Shown in pieces: positions 7,126 through 14,455 of a stretch of 21,869 nt of DNA. The notes below the pieces were generated by a model. It searched no databases. It had not been told where the DNA came from and worked only from the letters and a program-made list of their open reading frames with translations. Both the position numbers and the translations under genes were made by a program. This DNA comes from a virus. Location: IMG/VR virus record IMGVR_UViG_3300046001_009910, positions 1 through 21,869 of that record. One strand, given 5' to 3'. The number at the start of each line of letters is the position of its first letter. The stretch's first letter is position 1.

Positions 7126-7456
7126 TAGTACTTGCTGTGTACCTTGTAAGACATTAAAAAAGGCATTAATTGTAAAAAGCGAACGTGACTTCTTAAAAAA
7201 TCAAATTGGAGTTGCTCGCGATTCTATTAGTATTTTAACCAGTGTTGTTGTTAACCAAGATTCTGTTATAAAAAATCAAGATTCTTCTATTTCATTATAT
7301 AAGAAAAACGAAGAAAATTACAATTCTATCATAACAAAGAAAGATGGAATTATAGAATTAAAAGACGAACAGATTAAACAACAAAAAGCAAAAACAAAAA
7401 TTGCTTGGATTGTTACAGGTTTAAATACTGTTGCTTTTATTCTAGTATTGTTATGA
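7052..7456 (+). CDS. Exported coiled-coil protein with C-terminal membrane segment, candidate spanin partner
   Basis: 134 residues. The N-terminus is a signal-peptide-like segment MKNIIVLLSFLMLPLLASSQ with a possible signal peptidase I site near Ser19. C28, C29 and C32 follow; they are not at a lipobox position. A coiled-coil-like stretch spans about 40-115 with repeated NQD/KNQDS units. The C-terminus is hydrophobic (about 117-134, IAWIVTGLNTVAFILVLL) and ends the protein. Exported helical rod plus membrane tail is reminiscent of unimolecular spanins, although the expected lipoprotein cysteine is missing. The start lies inside the preceding gene in the +1 frame. The stop overlaps the terminase start in ATGA. 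A lysis role is inferred from architecture and overlap, not from homology. Confidence 0.75.
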   Translation: MKNIIVLLSFLMLPLLASSQTLSIDSTCCVPCKTLKKALIVKSERDFLKNQIGVARDSISILTSVVVNQDSVIKNQDSSISLYKKNEENYNSIITKKDGIIELKDEQIKQQKAKTKIAWIVTGLNTVAFILVLL

Positions 7457-9021
7457 GCCAACCAGATTTAAGACAAATAATTAGAGAAGAGTATTTAAAG
7501 TGTGCCCAAGATCCGGCTCACTTTATGAAAAAATACTGCCACATTCAACACCCACAACGTGGCCGAGTATTATTCAATCTATACCCATTCCAAGAAAAGA
7601 CATTACGTTTATTTAGAGATAACCCATACTCAATTGTATTAAAATCTCGCCAGTTAGGTATCTCAACATTAGCCGCAGGTTATTCTCTATGGTTAATGTT
7701 ATTTCATAAAGATAAAAACGTACTTTGTATTGCAACTAAACAAGAAACTGCTCGTAACATGGTTACGAAGGTTAAGTTTATGTTTGATAACCTACCTTCC
7801 TGGCTAAAAATACAAGCAGAAGAAAATAACAAATTATCACTACGATTAAGTAACGGATCACAAATTAAAGCCACCTCAGCAAGTAGTGATGCTGGTCGAT
7901 CAGAAGCAGTATCTTTGCTGATAGTCGATGAGGCAGCTTTCATTGAACAAATTGGAGAAATATGGGCATCAGCACAACAAACACTAGCAACGGGTGGTGG
8001 AGCAATAGTACTTTCAACACCGTATGGAACTGGAAACTGGTTCCACAAGACATGGGTGTCAGCGGAGTCAGCAGAGAACGACTTTTTACCTATCAAGTTA
8101 CCTTGGTACGTACACCCTGAAAGAGATGAATCTTGGAGAAAACGTCAAGATGAATTACTTGGTGATCCTAGATTAGCCGCCCAAGAATGTGACTGTGATT
8201 TTAGTACATCAGGTGATGTAGTATTTTATCCTGAATGGGTAGAATTTTTAAAAGAAACAACAGTTAAAGACCCCGTAGAGCGAAGAGGTGCTGACCAAAA
8301 TTTATGGATATGGGAACCTGCAGACTATACACGTGAGTATATAGTAGTAGCAGACGTAGCCAGAGGTGATGGTAAAGACTCTTCCGCTTGTCACGTAATT
8401 GATATCGCAACTAATTCACAAGTTGCTGAGTATCGAGGACAGCTTCCACCTAAAGAATATGGTTATTTCTTAGTTGGTTTAGCTTCCGAATATAATAACG
8501 CAATGTTAGTAGTAGAAAATGCCTCAATTGGTTGGGCAACATTAGATGCTATCATTGAAAGAAATTACCGTAACCTTTATCATTCACCAAAATCAGATCA
8601 ATTAACAGCTGAATCATATTTACGAGTATTCGAAGGCAATTCAGATATGACTCCTGGATTTACAATGTCATTAAGAACAAGACCTTTAGTAGTAAACAAA
8701 TTTAGAGAATATGTTGGCGATCGCTCCGTAACAATTCGTTCAAAACGATTGTTAGAGGAAATGAAAGTATTTGTATGGAAAAATGGTAGACCAGAAGCAC
8801 AATCAGGTTATAATGATGATTTGGTGATGGCTTTTGGTATAGCAATGTTCTTAAGAGATACTTCACTAAAATTCCAGCAAATGTCTCATGATATGACTCG
8901 AGCTACACTTGGAAATATGAGTAAATCTAATTATATTGGTGGATATAATAGCAACCAAGTTCAAAATCCATATCAAATTAAAACAGAAGGTGGATTTGAG
9001 GACATTAAATGGTTATTGTAA
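7453..9021 (+). CDS. gp17: Terminase large subunit (T4 gp17-like)
   Basis: 522 residues from the ATG at 7453. An earlier in-frame ATG at 7405 would lie inside the preceding gene, whereas 7453 makes a standard ATGA overlap. It is the DNA-packaging motor: an ATPase that translocates DNA into the prohead and a nuclease that cuts the concatemer. The ATPase half shows the adenine-binding LYPFQ (43-47), a Walker A variant KSRQLGIST (64-72), Walker B LLIVDE (155-160) and the coupling motif LSTP (187-190). The nuclease half has the RNase H-type acidic residues at VVADVARGDG (D301), LVVENAS (E355) and YNDDLVMA (D455/D456). All motors and nuclease residues are present, so the gene looks intact. The small subunit is not visible nearby. 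Its stop is fused to a TATTTATA element before the portal gene. Confidence 0.97.
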   Translation: MSQPDLRQIIREEYLKCAQDPAHFMKKYCHIQHPQRGRVLFNLYPFQEKTLRLFRDNPYSIVLKSRQLGISTLAAGYSLWLMLFHKDKNVLCIATKQETARNMVTKVKFMFDNLPSWLKIQAEENNKLSLRLSNGSQIKATSASSDAGRSEAVSLLIVDEAAFIEQIGEIWASAQQTLATGGGAIVLSTPYGTGNWFHKTWVSAESAENDFLPIKLPWYVHPERDESWRKRQDELLGDPRLAAQECDCDFSTSGDVVFYPEWVEFLKETTVKDPVERRGADQNLWIWEPADYTREYIVVADVARGDGKDSSACHVIDIATNSQVAEYRGQLPPKEYGYFLVGLASEYNNAMLVVENASIGWATLDAIIERNYRNLYHSPKSDQLTAESYLRVFEGNSDMTPGFTMSLRTRPLVVNKFREYVGDRSVTIRSKRLLEEMKVFVWKNGRPEAQSGYNDDLVMAFGIAMFLRDTSLKFQQMSHDMTRATLGNMSKSNYIGGYNSNQVQNPYQIKTEGGFEDIKWLL

Positions 9022-9029
9022 TATTTATA
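9022..9029 (+). promoter_or_regulatory. TATTTATA octamer upstream of the portal gene
   Basis: TAATATTTATAG spans 9019-9030 and includes the terminase stop codon. The remaining 20 bases to the portal ATG are A/T-only. This is the same family of elements as at 947, 6352, 10960, 13017 and 20781. It is a candidate promoter or processing site. Confidence 0.5.
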
Positions 9030-9049
9030 GTATATAATAAAATATAAAA

Positions 9050-10948
9050 ATGGCAGATACTAGTTTATTCACTCGATTACAACGACTGTTTTCAACAGAC
9101 GTTATTATAAGAAACGCGGGTGGCAACGAATTAAAAGTAATGGACGTGGATTCAATCCAACGTTCTGGTGATGTAGCCACAAATTCTTTAGTAGATAGAT
9201 ATAATAGATTATATTCGCCTTCTACCACCTCACTTTTAGGTGCTCAAATCAATATAAACTGGCAATATCTTCGTACCATGGTCTATTCAGACTACGATAA
9301 CATGGATTATGATGCAATTGTTGCTTCTGCTCTTGATATTATTGCTGATGAGTGTACGTTGAAAAACGATATGGGCGAAGTCCTTCAAATCAGATCAAAT
9401 AACGAAGACGTTCAACAAATTCTATACAACTTGTTTTATGATGTGTTGAACGTTGAATTTAACTTGAACTGGTGGATTCGCCAAATGTGTAAATACGGTG
9501 ATTTCTTCTTAAAAATGGAAATTGCTGAAAAGTATGGTGTATATAATGTTATTCCTTATACTGCTTATCATATTGAGCGTCAAGAAAACTACGATAAAGA
9601 ACATCCAAACGCAGTAAGATTTAAATATTCACCTGAAGGTATTTTTGCAGGTGGTTCTGGTTACTATGGTTCACCTAATTTAGGAACATTTGATAACCAA
9701 CCAGGTATCTATTTTGATAACTACGAAATGGCTCACTTTAGATTGTTAACAGATGCTAACTATCTTCCATATGGCCGTTCATATCTTGAACCAGCTCGTC
9801 GTATCTTCAAACAGTATGTGTTAATGGAAGATGCTATGTTGATTCACAGAATTTCACGTAGCCCAGACCGTCGTATATTCTATATTAACGTAGGTTCAAT
9901 TCCACCAAACGAGGTAGAAAACTTCATGCAGAAAACTATTTCTACAATGAAACGTACTCCGTTGATGGATAGCAATACTGGTGAGTACAACTTAAAATAC
10001 AATATGCAAAACTTACTTGAGGATTTCTACATCCCAGTAAGAGGTAATGATACAGCAACTAAGATTGATACTACTCCTGGTTTACAGTACGATGGTATTC
10101 AAGACGTTACTTACCTAAGAGATAAATTATTCGCAGCCCTTAAGGTACCTAAGGCGTTTATGGGTTACGAAAAAGATTTAACTGGTAAAGCAACATTAGC
10201 TGCTGAGGATATTAGATTTGCTCGTACAATTGATAAAATTCAACGTATTGTACTTTCAGAACTGTATAAAATTGCTCTTGTACACTTGTACTCACAAGGT
10301 TATACTGGAGAAGAGTTAACAAACTTTGAATTAGATTTAACAACACCTTCTATCATCTATGATCAGGAAAAAATTGCGTTGTTAACTCAAAAGGTAGATT
10401 TAGCTCAAAAGATTCTTGAATCTAAAATCTTACCATCAGATTGGATTTATGATAATATTTTCCATTTGTCTCAAGATCAATATGATGAATACAGAGACTT
10501 GTTAGCTGAAGACCAAAAACGTGCCTTTAGATTTAACCAAATTGCTGAGGAAGGTAACGATCCTAAAGTAACAGGTAAATCATATGGTACACCACACGAT
10601 TTAGCTTCACTTTACGGTAAAGGAAGAATGTATTCCGAACCAGATAACGTACCTGTAGGATACGGAGATGATGTTAAAATGGGTCGTCCTGAAGAAAACC
10701 CAACTGATCGCAATACACAAGATGATAATTTTGGTAAAGACAGATTAGGCGCTAAAGGTATGAAAAAAGATGACAATGAATCAGATTCAATCAAGCCAGA
10801 ATTTAAAGGTGGTTCACCATTAGCATTGGAAGCAAAACAGATTTACCTTAAAAATAAAACGTTGATTGAGGGTATGGCAAAAAATATTGTTTTTGGTGAC
10901 AATAAGCCCAAAAGATCTTTGTTAGATGAAGACCAAATCAGGGAATAA
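9050..10948 (+). CDS. gp20: Portal protein (T4 gp20-like)
   Basis: 632 residues, longer than T4 gp20 (about 524). It forms the dodecameric ring at the unique vertex through which DNA is packaged and ejected. Diagnostic stretches are MEDAMLIHRISRSPDRRIFYI followed by VGSIPPNEVENFM, then NLLEDFYIPVRG and the very conserved DVTYLRDKLFAALKVPKAF, then RFARTIDKIQR. The first 60 residues and the last 130 are variable. The C-terminus (about 500-632) is hydrophilic, Gly/Asp/Lys-rich and contains TLIE-G, a possible prohead-protease site, so it may be trimmed or disordered. The start is set by the ATG at 9050 with an A-rich leader and no Shine-Dalgarno site. Position after the terminase and ahead of the protease-scaffold-capsid genes supports the call. 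Confidence 0.96.
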   Translation: MADTSLFTRLQRLFSTDVIIRNAGGNELKVMDVDSIQRSGDVATNSLVDRYNRLYSPSTTSLLGAQININWQYLRTMVYSDYDNMDYDAIVASALDIIADECTLKNDMGEVLQIRSNNEDVQQILYNLFYDVLNVEFNLNWWIRQMCKYGDFFLKMEIAEKYGVYNVIPYTAYHIERQENYDKEHPNAVRFKYSPEGIFAGGSGYYGSPNLGTFDNQPGIYFDNYEMAHFRLLTDANYLPYGRSYLEPARRIFKQYVLMEDAMLIHRISRSPDRRIFYINVGSIPPNEVENFMQKTISTMKRTPLMDSNTGEYNLKYNMQNLLEDFYIPVRGNDTATKIDTTPGLQYDGIQDVTYLRDKLFAALKVPKAFMGYEKDLTGKATLAAEDIRFARTIDKIQRIVLSELYKIALVHLYSQGYTGEELTNFELDLTTPSIIYDQEKIALLTQKVDLAQKILESKILPSDWIYDNIFHLSQDQYDEYRDLLAEDQKRAFRFNQIAEEGNDPKVTGKSYGTPHDLASLYGKGRMYSEPDNVPVGYGDDVKMGRPEENPTDRNTQDDNFGKDRLGAKGMKKDDNESDSIKPEFKGGSPLALEAKQIYLKNKTLIEGMAKNIVFGDNKPKRSLLDEDQIRE

Positions 10949-10959
10949 GAATCTTTATA

Positions 10960-10967
10960 TATTTATA
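10960..10967 (+). promoter_or_regulatory. TATTTATA octamer with conserved downstream AAAACCTT
   Basis: It begins 12 bases after the portal stop and 22 bases before the next ATG. The 19-base pattern TATTTATAA[CT]AAAACCTT is shared with 6352-6370, with the same 22-base spacing to the start codon. This supports a real sequence element, not chance AT richness. Confidence 0.55.
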
Positions 10968-10981
10968 ATAAAACCTTAGGA

Positions 10982-11839
10982 ATGAATATCAAACATTCAA
11001 AATATAAAAATACGGGTATTTTATTTGAATTGCTTGTGAGACAAATCACTGCCGACACTTTGTCAGGTAAAGATTCCAAGGCAACCAATATTCTAAAAAA
11101 ATATTTCGTAAAGACAGAATTAGGAAAAGAATATAAACTTTACGAAACACTTTCAAAGTATAAAAATTTAACAGAAAGTAAAGCAGAGGTTGTGATCAAT
11201 TCAGTTATTGAATCTTCTAAAAACTTAAATAGAGGAGCTTTAAAAAGACAAAAATATAATCTTATTAAAGAAATCTCAGCACATTACAATTTAGAAGAAT
11301 TCTTCAAAACAAAATTACCTAATTACAAAACTCACGCCGCATTGTATACATTAGTAGAAATATACAATAGCGAAAATTTATCAAACCCAGATCAAATTAT
11401 TAGCAACAAAATTGCTATTTTAGAAAGTTTAACAACTAAACAAGTTGATAAACAAAAAGTTGAAGATGATCTGTTAACCGAATTCCAATCATACGATAAA
11501 GATTTACGTATTTTAACATATAAAGTTCTTTTAGAAAAATTTAATGGCAAGTATGCTTCATTAAATGATAATCAAAAAGAAGTATTAAAAGAATTTATCA
11601 ATTCGGTTGATTCAACTCCTAAATTAAAGAATTTCTACAATACAAAGATTCAAGAAATCAAAACTGAAATTACTGAATTATCAAAAGGGGTTTCTAATAA
11701 AGCCGTTCAAATTAAACTAAATGAAGTTAACAATTTATTATCTCCTTTAAGTAAAATAGATAAAGTAGGTAACGATGATTTGGTTAACTTGTTGCAGTAC
11801 TATGAACTTTTAGAGGAACTCAAAAATGTCGCAAAGTAA
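10982..11839 (+). CDS. Unknown helical protein between portal and protease
   Basis: 285 residues, highly charged (Lys/Glu rich) and predicted to be almost entirely helical. The N-terminus HSKYKNTGILFELLVRQITADTL is the most distinctive stretch. Further helices run through NLIKEISAHYNLEEFF and THAALYTLVEIYN to a C-terminal bundle. No cysteine cluster, signal peptide or catalytic motif is visible, and I do not recognise a named family. T4 carries the small core genes 67 and 68 at this place; this gene does not resemble them in length. It overlaps the next gene by 14 bases, suggesting coupled translation and a related role. A prohead core, chaperone or neck component is a reasonable guess from position only. 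Confidence 0.8.
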   Translation: MNIKHSKYKNTGILFELLVRQITADTLSGKDSKATNILKKYFVKTELGKEYKLYETLSKYKNLTESKAEVVINSVIESSKNLNRGALKRQKYNLIKEISAHYNLEEFFKTKLPNYKTHAALYTLVEIYNSENLSNPDQIISNKIAILESLTTKQVDKQKVEDDLLTEFQSYDKDLRILTYKVLLEKFNGKYASLNDNQKEVLKEFINSVDSTPKLKNFYNTKIQEIKTEITELSKGVSNKAVQIKLNEVNNLLSPLSKIDKVGNDDLVNLLQYYELLEELKNVAK

Positions 11840-12785
11840 GTTTAAATATAAATTAAAGGAAGAAAGAGATATCCTCAAACCAAATGAGGTTGATCCTTCA
11901 TTAATCGCAAGATTAGAAGATCAATATGGTCCTGTGGATATGGAAAATGACTTTTTTTCTAGAGATTTAAAAACTTATTTTAAAACTGATGATATAAATA
12001 AAGAAACAGGATCTATAAGCCATAAAATTATTAAGTTAGCAAGTTTTTCCGATTCTTTAGAAAAATTAAATACAGCCGTAGATGCTTTATCTGCATTAGT
12101 TAAATCTCCTGGAGGTAAAAGTGATGCAGCGATACTTAAGATATTTGAAAACTTAAAAGCAGTATTTAACAATTTCAGAACACATTTACGCAAGTACTAT
12201 CCTGACCAATACAATGCTATTAAAGATAAATTAGATGAAATTTCATCTATATCTTCAAATTCAGGATTTACATCAGGTGGTGAAGGTGAAAATCATGATG
12301 GACCATCTCCTAAAAAATCAACTTACGGAGCTTATTCGCAAGTTGGATATAAAAAGGTAAGTGAAGGTCCTGGTGCAACAATGGGTCCTGGTCCTGCTGC
12401 TGGTGAAACTGGAGTTACAAATAATGTTTATGTTAAAGACTTTAAATATAAGTTAGTTAACCAAAAAGCATTAAACAAAAAAGCTAAAGGTATTATCGTT
12501 AAACCTCTTTGGAAAGAAAATATAAACGAAGCAAACACAGATGTTGAATCTTACTTACAAGATTTAAACATATCAGATCCTGATAGAAAGAAATTTATTT
12601 CATCTCGTTTATTAGGATTTGATGAATTAGAAAGAAAATTAAACGAACTGTTACCATTATTGCAACAAGCAAAACATAAAACAATGGATTACTACAGAGC
12701 TAATCCAAGTTCATTTGGTGTAGTGTATGGAACAGATTTGGCAAACGATTACTTAAACGATTTAATAGAACTATTTAAAGACTAA
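11826..12785 (+). CDS. Unknown protein between portal and protease
   Basis: 319 residues, overlapping the preceding gene by 14 bases. Helical stretches occupy about 1-145. A low-complexity Gly/Ser/Pro linker follows (about 150-200; GGEGENHDGPSPKK, then GPGATMGPGPAAGE), then a basic region (FKYKLVNQKALNKKAKG). A C-terminal helical domain ends DLANDYLNDLIELFKD. WKENINE-A contains an INE-A site of the type cut by T4-like prohead proteases, at the border between linker and C-terminal domain. I do not recognise the family. Two domains joined by a flexible linker next to a protease site would suit a prohead core or scaffold-associated protein; this is inference. Confidence 0.8.
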   Translation: MSQSKFKYKLKEERDILKPNEVDPSLIARLEDQYGPVDMENDFFSRDLKTYFKTDDINKETGSISHKIIKLASFSDSLEKLNTAVDALSALVKSPGGKSDAAILKIFENLKAVFNNFRTHLRKYYPDQYNAIKDKLDEISSISSNSGFTSGGEGENHDGPSPKKSTYGAYSQVGYKKVSEGPGATMGPGPAAGETGVTNNVYVKDFKYKLVNQKALNKKAKGIIVKPLWKENINEANTDVESYLQDLNISDPDRKKFISSRLLGFDELERKLNELLPLLQQAKHKTMDYYRANPSSFGVVYGTDLANDYLNDLIELFKD

Positions 12786-12788
12786 ATT

Positions 12789-13016
12789 ATGGCAAATATA
12801 CCCGTTAACGCAACCGGAATAGTATCAACAACCTCAGTAACTGGCTCGTATGCTGGTTTTACTGTAGTATCGGGTTCAGCAACATTTACTGGCTTAAAAG
12901 ACGCTAGTAATGTTGAATTAACCACAACAGATTGGATTATCCCTGCAGGTACTACTGTACCTATCTTTGTTACAAGCGCATCGCTTTCATCAGGAGCAGT
13001 ATTATTCTATTTATAA
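12789..13016 (+). CDS. Small beta-rich protein, possible virion decoration protein
   Basis: 75 residues made almost entirely of short strands with Thr, Ser, Val, Ala and Gly (GSYAGFTVVSGSATFTGL, IIPAGTTVPIFVTSASL). There are no charged clusters and no cysteines. Composition and size suit a compact beta-sandwich or barrel found on phage virions, but I cannot assign a family. It starts three bases after the previous stop. The last codons TAT TTA TAA themselves spell TATTTATA, and a second copy follows directly, giving two tandem octamers before the next gene. A head-decoration or appendage role is a guess from composition and location. Confidence 0.75.
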   Translation: MANIPVNATGIVSTTSVTGSYAGFTVVSGSATFTGLKDASNVELTTTDWIIPAGTTVPIFVTSASLSSGAVLFYL

Positions 13017-13024
13017 TATTTATA
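13008..13024 (+). promoter_or_regulatory. Tandem TATTTATA octamers
   Basis: Copies lie at 13008-13015 (in the last codons of the upstream gene) and 13017-13024, one base apart. The second is part of TAATATTTATAA (13014-13025) and ends only four bases before the ATG at 13029. That spacing is too short for a conventional minus-10 promoter serving this ATG. Confidence 0.45.
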
Positions 13025-13028
13025 ACAA

Positions 13029-13634
13029 ATGGAAAAGACCTTACAACAACAATACGACCTTATTAAAGAAGGTAAAGGAAATAAAGACTACTTTTTAAAG
13101 AGTGCCCGTCGTGTATTTCCTGATTTTATATCTCCTTTAACAGATTACAATACTGCTGTTACTATTTTGAAAGGCAAAAGTGTTCTTTCTGAAGGTATCG
13201 GTGGTGTAACTACTGGTAGAAAAGATTGGTTTAAAATCTTTAACGACAATATCGCCGAGGCAGTAGGTGTTAAAGATAAAAAAGAATATGGTGATCAAAA
13301 CACATTCGAAAAACCAGCTCCTGAAGTAGCTAAAGATTTAGAAAGCAATTTCGATAACAATGATCCTAAAAACATTGACAATTTATACGGTCAATCATTC
13401 TTATTAGGTTATTTAACCGAAATGGGTGATCCTAAAAATTCTAAAAAAACAGTTGATGAATTAAAAGCTATCGTTGCTAAAAACATGGCTAAAGACATTA
13501 ACTATTACCACACAAACGCTTTTGCTGGTATTAAAGGAATTGGATACGTAGATAATGCCCCAAGTTTAGGCGAACCTAAAGCACCAAAAGGTAAGTACAA
13601 ATCAAGCGGTTACGGAGATTTAGATAAGAAATAA
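13029..13634 (+). CDS. Unknown head-region protein with protease-site-like N-terminus
   Basis: 201 residues. The N-terminal peptide ends YDLIKE before Gly15 and is followed by KGNKDYFLKSARRVFPDF. A second site-like stretch is VLSE-G (about 55). The middle contains helical GQSFLLGYLTEMGD and VDELKAIVAKNMAKDINYYHTNAF, and the C-terminus is Gly/Lys/Pro-rich and basic. Proteins of this kind occur next to prohead proteases in aquatic T4-like phages as far as I recall, but I cannot name a function. The stop overlaps the gp21 start in TAATG. The I-K-E before Gly would be a fitting cleavage site for the neighbouring protease, so a packaged or core protein is the preferred inference. Confidence 0.8.
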   Translation: MEKTLQQQYDLIKEGKGNKDYFLKSARRVFPDFISPLTDYNTAVTILKGKSVLSEGIGGVTTGRKDWFKIFNDNIAEAVGVKDKKEYGDQNTFEKPAPEVAKDLESNFDNNDPKNIDNLYGQSFLLGYLTEMGDPKNSKKTVDELKAIVAKNMAKDINYYHTNAFAGIKGIGYVDNAPSLGEPKAPKGKYKSSGYGDLDKK

Positions 13635-14236
13635 TGAAACAAGTATTAATTGAAACTATCCCGTTTTCAGTTGCTCCCTCACAACTAACCGAAGGTTTAA
13701 AAGCACCTTCTGGTAATCCTTTAGTTGAAGGAATACTTGCCACAGCTGAAGTTAAAAACGGGAACGGAAGATATTATCCTAGAGAACTATGGGATAGAGA
13801 AATCAGTAAATATGCTCAAATTGTTAAAGAAAATAGAGCAACAGGTGAATTAGATCACCCTGATTCTTCAATTATTAACCTTAAAAACGTATCACACATT
13901 ATCAGAGATATTTGGTGGGACGGAGATAAGGTAATGGGTAAATTAGAAATTTTACCTACCGTTTCTGGTAATATTTTAAAAGCATTAATCGAAAACAATG
14001 TAACAGTAGGTGTATCATCTCGTGGTATGGGTTCACTAAAACAAATTGGTGAAACATTAGAAGTACAAGATGATTTTGAATTGCTTTGCTGGGACTTTGT
14101 TTCAACTCCTTCTAACCCAGGTTCATATATGCAACTAGTAAAAGAAGGTAAAGAAAATACAATAGATCCTTACACAAAGGTAAATGGATTACTTTCAGAA
14201 ATCCTTTGTGCTAATGGGACTTGTCCCATTTTTTAA
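13634..14236 (+). CDS. gp21: Prohead protease (T4 gp21-like)
   Basis: 200 residues. The serine protease processes scaffold, capsid and internal proteins during head maturation and then itself. The family-defining order is visible: strand-rich N-terminus with NGNGRYYPRELW (43-54), GELDHPD with catalytic H75, IRDIWWDGDKVMGKLEIL (90-107), and VGVSSRGMGS with the nucleophile at S128 or S129, then LLCWDFVSTPSNPGS (150-164). Length is close to T4 gp21 (212). LTE-G at 20-21 and LVE-G at 32-33 are possible self-cleavage sites. It starts in a TAATG overlap. The last eight codons double as a terminator hairpin, so the C-terminal residues ANGTCPIF are encoded by the stem and T-run. That constrains this tail at the DNA level more than at the protein level. 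Confidence 0.95.
   Translation: MKQVLIETIPFSVAPSQLTEGLKAPSGNPLVEGILATAEVKNGNGRYYPRELWDREISKYAQIVKENRATGELDHPDSSIINLKNVSHIIRDIWWDGDKVMGKLEILPTVSGNILKALIENNVTVGVSSRGMGSLKQIGETLEVQDDFELLCWDFVSTPSNPGSYMQLVKEGKENTIDPYTKVNGLLSEILCANGTCPIF
14213..14234 (+). terminator. Terminator hairpin inside the 3' end of the protease gene
   Basis: AATGGGA (14213-14219) pairs with TCCCATT (14224-14230) around CTTG, followed by TTTT. The stop TAA at 14234-14236 overlaps the end of the T-run. It looks like an intrinsic terminator that uses the last coding codons, and is probably partial because a second terminator follows 54 bases later. Confidence 0.7.
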
Positions 14237-14287
14237 GACGCCTGCTACCTTAGGCAAACACCCCTCCTTGGATAGTATCCTTGGACC

Positions 14288-14318
14288 AACCCTCCCCTAA
14301 AAAGGAGGGTTTCTTTTT
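14288..14318 (+). terminator. Second intrinsic terminator between protease and scaffold genes
   Basis: AACCCTCC (14288-14295) pairs with GGAGGGTT (14304-14311) around CCTAAAAA, followed by a T-rich run interrupted by one C. Together with the hairpin in the protease tail it separates the protease from the scaffold-capsid unit. Confidence 0.85.
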
Positions 14319-14340
14319 GTGACTTTAAAATATCCTCATA

Positions 14341-14348
14341 TATGTATA
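14341..14348 (+). promoter_or_regulatory. TATGTATA octamer upstream of scaffold/capsid unit
   Basis: It lies 22 bases after the second terminator, 108 bases before the scaffold ATG. It continues as TATTCGTAATA, similar to the sequence after the copy at 3778. It is a candidate promoter with a long leader. Confidence 0.5.
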
Positions 14349-14356
14349 TTCGTAAT

Positions 14357-14377
14357 ATGCGATCTCTTATATCGCAT
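14357..14377 (+). other. Inverted repeat in the scaffold leader
   Basis: ATGCGAT (14357-14363) pairs perfectly with ATCGCAT (14371-14377) across a seven-base loop and is not followed by a T-run. If the TATGTATA element is a promoter, this stem would form near the 5' end of the mRNA. It could be a stabilising hairpin or a protein-binding site. Confidence 0.5.
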
Positions 14378-14412
14378 CGACACTAATAAATTTTATTACG
14401 CTTCGAGTAATC

Positions 14413-14420
14413 TATAATAA
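14413..14420 (+). promoter_or_regulatory. TATAATAA box, possible promoter element
   Basis: The box lies 35 bases before the scaffold ATG and resembles both a sigma-70-type minus-10 and the T4 late box TATAAATA. No minus-35 sequence is recognisable. It is the alternative promoter to the TATGTATA copy at 14341. Confidence 0.35.
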
Positions 14421-14455
14421 GCGTATTTCCAACATTTAATTTGAGGACAAACAGT

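Larger units (their letters stand above)
14237..14455 (+). other. Long intergenic region with double terminator and scaffold/capsid leader
   Basis: No gene is visible in these 219 bases. In order: a direct repeat TCCTTGGA around a GGATA-G-TATCC palindrome (about 14274-14292), a second terminator at 14288, a TATGTATA element at 14341, a seven-pair inverted repeat at 14357, a TATAATAA box at 14413-14420 and a GAGGA motif at 14443 ahead of the scaffold ATG. CCCCTCC near 14271-14277 could compete with 14290-14295 for pairing to GGAGGG. This is the most regulatory-looking gap in the window, as expected ahead of the most highly expressed genes of the phage. Confidence 0.6.

Noticed and set aside
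7405-7452. Upstream ATG for the terminase gene at 7405
   Set aside because: It lies within the preceding gene's membrane segment and adds a Cys/Tyr-rich peptide not expected in terminases; the ATG at 7453 forms a standard ATGA overlap.
7704-8096. 130-codon minus-strand frame inside the terminase gene
   Set aside because: It is opposite strongly conserved ATPase motifs and has no leader or family resemblance.
14441-14455. TTG start for the scaffold gene
   Set aside because: The ATG at 14456 has GAGGA at proper distance and gives a gp22-like N-terminus; the TTG overlaps that ribosome site.
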